Source: an uncultured bacterium | GTDB lineage: Bacteria > Patescibacteriota > Saccharimonadia > Saccharimonadales > Saccharimonadaceae | Reading direction: 5' to 3' | DNA: 15,359 bases | NCBI GenBank assembly: GCA_937922985.1 | Contig: CALAKV010000003.1 | Coordinates: 1 to 15,359 of the forward strand | Shown here: positions 11,498 to 15,359 of the stretch, piece after piece | How positions within the stretch are numbered: position 1 is the stretch's first letter | Layout: each line of letters starts with the position of its first letter | The notes under the pieces: generated by a model | What the model was told of the DNA's origin: nothing | Seen by the model: the letters and a program-made list of their open reading frames with translations, nothing else | Databases searched by the model: none | Translations under genes and position numbers: made by a program

Positions 11498-12559
11498 ATG
11501 GCTAAAGCAAAAAAAACAGATGTAGGAATGGCTGAAGATGGCAAAAAACAAGCGCTAGATTTAGCGATTGCACAAATTTCGAAACAATTTGGTGATGGTT
11601 CAATTATGAAGCTTGGTGAAAACCATAAAGTTGATGTTGAGCTTCTACCTTCAGGATGTTTAAGTCTAGATATTGCGCTTGGCGGTGGATACCCTAAGGG
11701 GCGAATTATTGAAATTTATGGACCAGAAAGTTCAGGAAAAACTACTTTAACACTTCATGCAATTGCTGAAATTCAAAAACAAGGTGGAACAGCGGCGTTT
11801 ATTGATGCTGAGCATGCACTTGATCCAGCTTATGCACGCAAACTCGGTGTTGATACTGAAAACTTGCTTGTTGCACAGCCTGATAATGGTGAGCAAGCGC
11901 TTGAAATTACTGAAACTTTAGTGCGTTCGAACGCAGTTGATTTAATTGTAGTCGACTCAGTTGCAGCTCTTGTTCCGCAGGCTGAAATTGATGGAGATAT
12001 GGGTGACGCTCACATGGGACTTCAAGCTCGTTTAATGTCGCAAGCGCTTCGAAAACTTACTGGAATTATCAATAAATCAAAAGCTACGGTAATTTTCATC
12101 AACCAAATTCGAATGAAAATTGGTGTGATGTTTGGAAATCCTGAAACCACAACTGGTGGTAACGCGCTTAAATTCTATGCTTCAGTTCGTGCTGATATTC
12201 GCCGAACAGCTCAAATTAAAAGTGGTGATGATGTAATTGGAAACCGTACAAAGGTTAAAATTGTGAAAAACAAGATTGCAGCACCGTTCCGAGTTGCCGA
12301 ATTCGACATTATGTATAACGAGGGAATTTCGAAAACTGGAGATATTATAGATTTAGCGGTTGAACATGAAATTTTAGGAAAATCTGGTGCATTCTATAAA
12401 TATAATGATCAGAATATTGGTCAAGGTCGTGAAAATGCTAAGCGATACTTGCTTGAAAATCCAGATGTAATGGCTGAAATTGATGCTAAGGTTCGAGCAA
12501 AAATTCGTGGTGAAGAATTTGTTGAAGAAACTCCAAACGAAGAAAAAAATGAAGAATAA
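11498..12559 (+). CDS. recA: Recombinase RecA
   Basis: RecA forms the ATP-dependent filament on single-stranded DNA that drives strand exchange and, in many bacteria, LexA cleavage. The 353-aa product is full length. Walker A GPESSGKTT is at 75-83, FIDAEHALDP at 101-110, Walker B LIVVDSVAAL at 149-158, INQIR at 201-205, and the loop-2 region TTTGGNALKF at 217-226. The tail is short and acidic (EETPNEEKNEE). It starts at ATG 11498, 8 nt after AAGGAG, one of the few classical ribosome sites in the window. recX follows after a hairpin. An operator-like inverted repeat overlaps the promoter. Confidence 0.98.
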   Translation: MAKAKKTDVGMAEDGKKQALDLAIAQISKQFGDGSIMKLGENHKVDVELLPSGCLSLDIALGGGYPKGRIIEIYGPESSGKTTLTLHAIAEIQKQGGTAAFIDAEHALDPAYARKLGVDTENLLVAQPDNGEQALEITETLVRSNAVDLIVVDSVAALVPQAEIDGDMGDAHMGLQARLMSQALRKLTGIINKSKATVIFINQIRMKIGVMFGNPETTTGGNALKFYASVRADIRRTAQIKSGDDVIGNRTKVKIVKNKIAAPFRVAEFDIMYNEGISKTGDIIDLAVEHEILGKSGAFYKYNDQNIGQGRENAKRYLLENPDVMAEIDAKVRAKIRGEEFVEETPNEEKNEE

Positions 12560-12562
12560 AAT

Positions 12563-12589
12563 AATTAGCCCGATAAATTTGGGCTAATT
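12563..12589 (+). terminator. Hairpin between recA and recX (terminator or attenuator)
   Basis: A 9-bp perfect stem AATTAGCCC (12563-12571) with GGGCTAATT (12581-12589) and a 9-nt loop is followed by a T-rich stretch. It lies just before recX, which has no clear promoter, so partial read-through from recA would set a low RecX level, as is known for E. coli recA-recX. Confidence 0.75.
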
Positions 12590-12603
12590 TGATTTTAATT
12601 TTT

Positions 12604-13338
12604 ATGGCATTAGAGATTTTTGATCATAGTGATTTTGAGTATAAAAAGATAAAAAAGAGCTCTCAAGAAGCTACTTTTAAGGATGTTTTTTTTATAATAA
12701 CAGATATAAAACAAGCAGTTAAAAATCAAAATCGGGTAAATATTTTTGTGAATGGAAAATATCGTTTTTCGCTAGATATTTTTCAGTTAACTCAATTAAA
12801 TGTTAAAATTGGATCTAAATTTACAAAAACTGAAATCGAAAATCTTGAACAGCAGAGTGAATTTGGTAAGCTTTATTCTTTAGCTTTAAATTATTGCTTA
12901 ATGAGACCGCATTCTAAAAAAGAAATTAGCGATTATTTATGGAAAAAAACTTTAAATCGTAAGCTTAAAAATCGTAAAACTGGTGAATTTTATGAAAAAA
13001 AAGGAGTTTCGAAAATCTCAGTTGAACAAGTTTTGAACCGATTGATTGAAAAAAAGTATATTGATGATGAAAAGTTTGCTAAATTCTGGGTTGAAAATCG
13101 TAATCAGATAAAAGGTAGCTCAATTAAAAAACTAAAATCTGAATTATTTTCGAAAGGTGTCTCTTCAGATATTATTGAACAAGTTTTAAGTGAATCAAAT
13201 CGAAATGATCAGGATGAAATTCAAAAAATAATCGCTAAAAAAGCTAAAAGATATACAGATGAACAAAAGTTAATTGCCTATCTGGCTCGACAGGGTTTTT
13301 CTTTTGATGAAATTAAAAAGGCGATTTCGAAAGAATAA
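12604..13338 (+). CDS. recX: Regulatory protein RecX
   Basis: RecX binds RecA filaments and limits their growth. The product from ATG 12604 has 244 aa. After about 30 variable residues it shows the N-terminal pattern ITDIKQAVKNQNRVNIFVNGKYRFSL, then three-helix RecX repeats (LNYCLMRPHSKKEISDYL, VLNRLIEKKYIDDEKFAKFWVENR, LKSELFSKGVSSDIIEQVL) and a final ARQGFSFDEIKKAI. An in-frame TTG at 12589 would add five residues but lies in the hairpin; the ATG is preferred. No ribosome site is visible, consistent with low expression by read-through. The stop is 2 bp from the stop of the convergent PRC-barrel gene, with no terminator between. Confidence 0.9.
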   Translation: MALEIFDHSDFEYKKIKKSSQEATFKDVFFIITDIKQAVKNQNRVNIFVNGKYRFSLDIFQLTQLNVKIGSKFTKTEIENLEQQSEFGKLYSLALNYCLMRPHSKKEISDYLWKKTLNRKLKNRKTGEFYEKKGVSKISVEQVLNRLIEKKYIDDEKFAKFWVENRNQIKGSSIKKLKSELFSKGVSSDIIEQVLSESNRNDQDEIQKIIAKKAKRYTDEQKLIAYLARQGFSFDEIKKAISKE

Positions 13339-13340
13339 TT

Positions 13341-13898
13341 TTAATCTCGAAAAGGATTTATATAATTTGGCACAAAATTCTCAGTTTTTTCTGCTCGTTT
13401 TTGTGGGGATTCTTCTTTTTCGTGGCGAATTGTGATAACATTGTCACTTATCGCAACAATTTGAGATCGGTGAATTGTTAAAGTTGGGTCGTTTAACGAT
13501 TTTAAAAATGGCCGTTTTACGATTAATTGCTGAACTGAAAAATCAGCTAAGCTTAAAGTATAATCAATTATTTTACCAATTTTTGAACCTTTTTCATCTT
13601 CAACTTTAAGATTTAAGATGTAAAAATCAAGGTCGATTATTTCTTTAATTTTAATTACATCTGTTGGGAGAATAAAATCTTCACCAGAGTCGATAATAAA
13701 TCCAATTCTTGAAAGCTCACGAATATCAGCGATTCGGATTAACATTTCTTCGTTCGAAAAATAATTAGCTTTTAGTTGGTAAGCTAAAATTTGTAAATTT
13801 TCAGGATTAATAATCGCATTGCCGGTTAGGGCAAGTTGTGAGCCAGTTTGTAGCCCCATAATCGGTGTGTTGAGTAATTTTGAAGCTAAAATTAACAT
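13341..13898 (-). CDS. PRC-barrel domain protein
   Basis: This 185-aa protein has two copies of a PRC-barrel-like fold. The first is at about 1-90 (LILASKLLNTPIMGLQTGSQLALTGNAIINPENLQILAYQL) and the second at about 90-160 (DFYILNLKVEDEKGSKIGKIIDYTLSLADFSVQQLIVKRP). PRC barrels occur in RimM, photosynthetic reaction-centre H subunits and many small proteins of unknown role, so the domain call does not fix a function. The charged, proline-containing tail (about 162-185, EKEESPQKRAEKTE) is probably disordered. It lies downstream of the PilB-like gene on the same strand, with 30 bp between them containing an extended -10. It ends 2 bp from recX. Confidence 0.8.
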   Translation of the reverse strand: MLILASKLLNTPIMGLQTGSQLALTGNAIINPENLQILAYQLKANYFSNEEMLIRIADIRELSRIGFIIDSGEDFILPTDVIKIKEIIDLDFYILNLKVEDEKGSKIGKIIDYTLSLADFSVQQLIVKRPFLKSLNDPTLTIHRSQIVAISDNVITIRHEKEESPQKRAEKTENFVPNYINPFRD

Positions 13899-13909
13899 AA
13901 TTATTTACA

Positions 13910-13918
13910 ATTTTAACA
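13910..13918 (-). promoter_or_regulatory. PRC-barrel gene extended -10 promoter (short leader)
   Basis: On the - strand TGTTAAAAT (13918-13910) ends 11 bases before the ATG at 13898, predicting a leader of about 5 nt. No ribosome site is present. Confidence 0.5.
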
Positions 13919-13928
13919 AATTATTGTT

Positions 13929-15203
13929 TTAAAATCCAGTTTTCCGCATTAATTCTGGTAGAATTGTTTCATTTTGTAGAACCTTTGCTAAGCCGTCTAA
14001 TTTCATATTTCTAAAATTATTTGCTGAAAGAATTTCTTCAATTTCAACTGAAGTTGGTTTAATTTGAATTAAATTTTTAATTTCTTTTGAAATCTCACCA
14101 TTGATTAAACTTAAAACTTCAAAAATTGCAGTATTTCCAGAAAAAGCTAATTCGTAATTTTCTTTTTTTCGAACAATTGGTAATTCTAAAATAGCATTTG
14201 AAGAAGTTGAAAGTTTATTTTTTGGGTGAATTTTATCGCGAAAATCTTTTTCTAATTGATGGATTTTTGCTCCCGTAGTTTTAAATTCCTGTAAAATCAG
14301 TGAAGATTCTTCTTTTGAGATTTTTGTTTTTGAAATTGCCTTTTTCGAAACGGTACGAATTAAGGTTTGTGAGATCATTCCTAAAACATTTGCACTAATT
14401 AAGAACGGTTCAATTCCGAGATAATTTAAAAATGGGATAATTTCACTTATTTTTTGAACTGGAAGGCTTGCAATAATGAATTTCCCTCGCATTGAAGCGT
14501 CAAAAATAAGCTCGGCAGTTTTCGAATCTTTTAGATTATCGATGTATAAAATATCAGGATTTTGACTCAGAGCTGATTTAGTCATTTCAAAATAATCTAA
14601 ACCAATTCTTGAATTAATTTCAGTTTGGTTAATCCCCGGAATAGTTTTTTCAATATTTTTTTCAATTGTAACAATATTTTTTTCGCTCGAATTTAATTCA
14701 TTTAAAATTGAGAAATTGGTTGTGTTATTTCCTTCACCGATTGTAAAAATAATTCCACGCGGTTGGCGTAAGATTTGTTGAATTTGCTGTAAGTTTTCGC
14801 CCCAAAGCCCAATTTCATTGAGTTTTCTAACACTTTTTCGGGCTCGAATTAACCTTAGAGTAACTTTCTCACCCAAAAAAACTGGAGTTGTGGAAATTCG
14901 AATCCGAGCTTCTCCGTGTCGAACTGTAGCGGATTGTGGAAAAGTTTTTTCGCTAAAATTTAAACCGCCAAGATGTTTGAAATATTTAGCTAATTTCGGC
15001 AAAAAATCTTTCGAAAATTCATTAACGGTTTTTAAAACGCCGTTAATTCGAAAACGGACCAAAGTTGAATCTTCTCTTGGTTCAATATGAACATCAGTAG
15101 CATGCAGATTTAGGGCATTTTCAATAATACTTTCGGCTGCAAATTTAACTGAATTTTCGAACTTAATCTCTTTAATTTTCGAAATTTTCCCACCTTCTTT
15201 CAT
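13929..15203 (-). CDS. Degenerate PilB/GspE-family protein (predicted pseudo-ATPase)
   Basis: PilB/GspE ATPases drive assembly of type IV pili and type II secretion pseudopili. This 424-aa protein keeps the family frame: the Asp-box region ATDVHIEPREDSTLVRFRI (35-53), the Arg-rich IRISTTPVFLGEKVTLRLI segment (101-119), and the order of later motifs. Each catalytic motif is altered. The P-loop GSGKTTT reads GEGNNTT (156-162; Lys to Asn159), the acidic IEDPVE region reads IEKNIE (180-185), the Walker B GEIRD reads DNLKD (222-226; catalytic Glu to Asn223), and the His-box LHT reads LPV (247-249). The C-terminal zinc-binding cysteines are missing (the protein has no Cys). The N-terminal domain of typical PilB is absent. 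The frame is intact with its own promoter, so it is probably a functional pseudoenzyme. Confidence 0.85.
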   Translation of the reverse strand: MKEGGKISKIKEIKFENSVKFAAESIIENALNLHATDVHIEPREDSTLVRFRINGVLKTVNEFSKDFLPKLAKYFKHLGGLNFSEKTFPQSATVRHGEARIRISTTPVFLGEKVTLRLIRARKSVRKLNEIGLWGENLQQIQQILRQPRGIIFTIGEGNNTTNFSILNELNSSEKNIVTIEKNIEKTIPGINQTEINSRIGLDYFEMTKSALSQNPDILYIDNLKDSKTAELIFDASMRGKFIIASLPVQKISEIIPFLNYLGIEPFLISANVLGMISQTLIRTVSKKAISKTKISKEESSLILQEFKTTGAKIHQLEKDFRDKIHPKNKLSTSSNAILELPIVRKKENYELAFSGNTAIFEVLSLINGEISKEIKNLIQIKPTSVEIEEILSANNFRNMKLDGLAKVLQNETILPELMRKTGF

Positions 15204-15210
15204 TGTTTAA

Positions 15211-15219
15211 ATTTTAACA
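15211..15219 (-). promoter_or_regulatory. PilB-like gene extended -10 promoter (leaderless)
   Basis: On the - strand TGTTAAAAT (15219-15211) ends 7 bases before the ATG at 15203. It is divergent from the tilS promoter, and both lie within a 56-bp gap. Confidence 0.6.
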
Positions 15220-15242
15220 TAATCGATTTAAAAACGCAAGTG

Positions 15243-15251
15243 TGGTAAAAT
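15243..15251 (+). promoter_or_regulatory. tilS extended -10 promoter (leaderless)
   Basis: TGGTAAAAT (15243-15251) ends 8 bases before the tilS ATG at 15260. No Shine-Dalgarno sequence lies between them, so the transcript would have a leader of 0-3 nt. Confidence 0.6.
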
Positions 15252-15259
15252 AAATTTAT

Positions 15260-15359
15260 ATGAAGAAAATAGTCGTGGCGGTTTCTGGCGGTGTGGATTC
15301 GGTGGTTTTGCTGGATTTTTTAGTGCGATTTTTTCGAAATAAAAATGGGCAAAAATGGC
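15260..15359 (+). CDS. tilS: tRNA(Ile)-lysidine synthase, N-terminal fragment
   Basis: TilS attaches lysine to C34 of the minor isoleucine tRNA so that it reads AUA. The 33 visible residues begin MKKIVVAVSGGVDSVVLLDFL, which carries the PP-loop SGGVDS (9-14) that binds ATP in this N-type ATP pyrophosphatase family, placed as in TilS. The gene runs off the window, so the C-terminal domain cannot be checked. Other PP-loop enzymes (such as TtcA or ThiI) are less likely because the motif is so close to the N-terminus, but they are not excluded. Confidence 0.8.
   Translation, partial: MKKIVVAVSGGVDSVVLLDFLVRFFRNKNGQKW

Larger units (their letters stand above)
326..15338. repeat. Dispersed iterated palindrome TTCGAA (core of TTTCGAAA)
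   Basis: By hand count TTCGAA occurs about 58 times, roughly one per 265 bp, and about 32 of these are the longer palindrome TTTCGAAA. From approximate base composition about 5 would be expected. The same-composition palindromes ATCGAT and TTGCAA occur about 7 and 10 times. All but two copies (2571, 10667) are inside genes. Examples: 326, 782, 1533, 2972, 3397, 4056, 5053, 5901, 7166, 8126, 9469, 11578, 12328, 13149, 14344, 15010, 15333. All three codon frames are used. Confidence 0.8.

Noticed and set aside
14818..15090. 90-aa + strand frame inside the PilB-like gene
   Set aside because: Antisense to the conserved Asp-box region; no start signals.
13929..15203. PilB-like gene as a pseudogene or sequencing error
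   Set aside because: The frame is open for 424 codons, the promoter is intact, and the changes affect separate motifs in a consistent manner, so a pseudoenzyme is more likely than decay or a read error.

Overview
The window is AT-rich (about two thirds A+T) bacterial DNA around a chromosomal replication origin. Small compact genes, type IV pilus parts, UGA used as an ordinary stop (which argues against the UGA=Gly lineages Gracilibacteria and Absconditabacteria) and cysteine-rich 'ETNRC' surface repeats suggest a Patescibacteria/CPR organism. Candidatus Saccharibacteria (TM7) is my best guess. That placement is inference from gene content and my memory of such genomes; no 16S gene is present.

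Layout. Left of the origin: the tail of an unrecognised + strand gene (1-231), then recF, dnaN and dnaA, all on the - strand (256-4254). A 500-bp gene-free stretch between dnaN and dnaA, together with the region upstream of dnaA, carries two clusters of the 9-mer TTTTCCACA (nine exact copies plus three near matches). With an A/T-only island between the clusters this looks like a bipartite oriC. Right of dnaA: rpmH (L34) on the + strand, then an overlapping operon of two paralogous secreted surface proteins and ruvC, followed closely by ruvA. Next come an unknown 148-aa gene (-), ruvB overlapping a membrane PH-domain gene, a type IV pilin-like gene (-), a 58-aa orphan with its own promoter and terminator, recA, recX, a PRC-barrel gene and a degenerate PilB/GspE-like gene (both -), and the first 100 bases of tilS.

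How the genes fit together. DnaA, DnaN and RecF start and support replication. RecA, RecX, RuvA, RuvB and RuvC form an almost complete homologous-recombination and branch-migration set within 15 kb of the origin. A pilin-like protein and a PilB-like protein with every catalytic motif altered lie among them. Type IV pili, DNA uptake and recombination are linked in naturally transformable bacteria, so the neighbourhood is compatible with that link but does not prove it.

Standout signals: (1) the palindrome TTCGAA occurs about 58 times by hand count, roughly tenfold over composition, in all three codon frames and mostly inside genes, like a HIP1-type iterated palindrome or an uptake-type sequence; (2) an intact but apparently catalytically dead PilB paralogue; (3) a uniform extended -10 promoter (TGnTAwAAT) that sits only 6-11 nt before many start codons, implying leaderless mRNAs; (4) surface-protein genes translationally coupled to ruvC; (5) an inverted repeat spanning the recA promoter.
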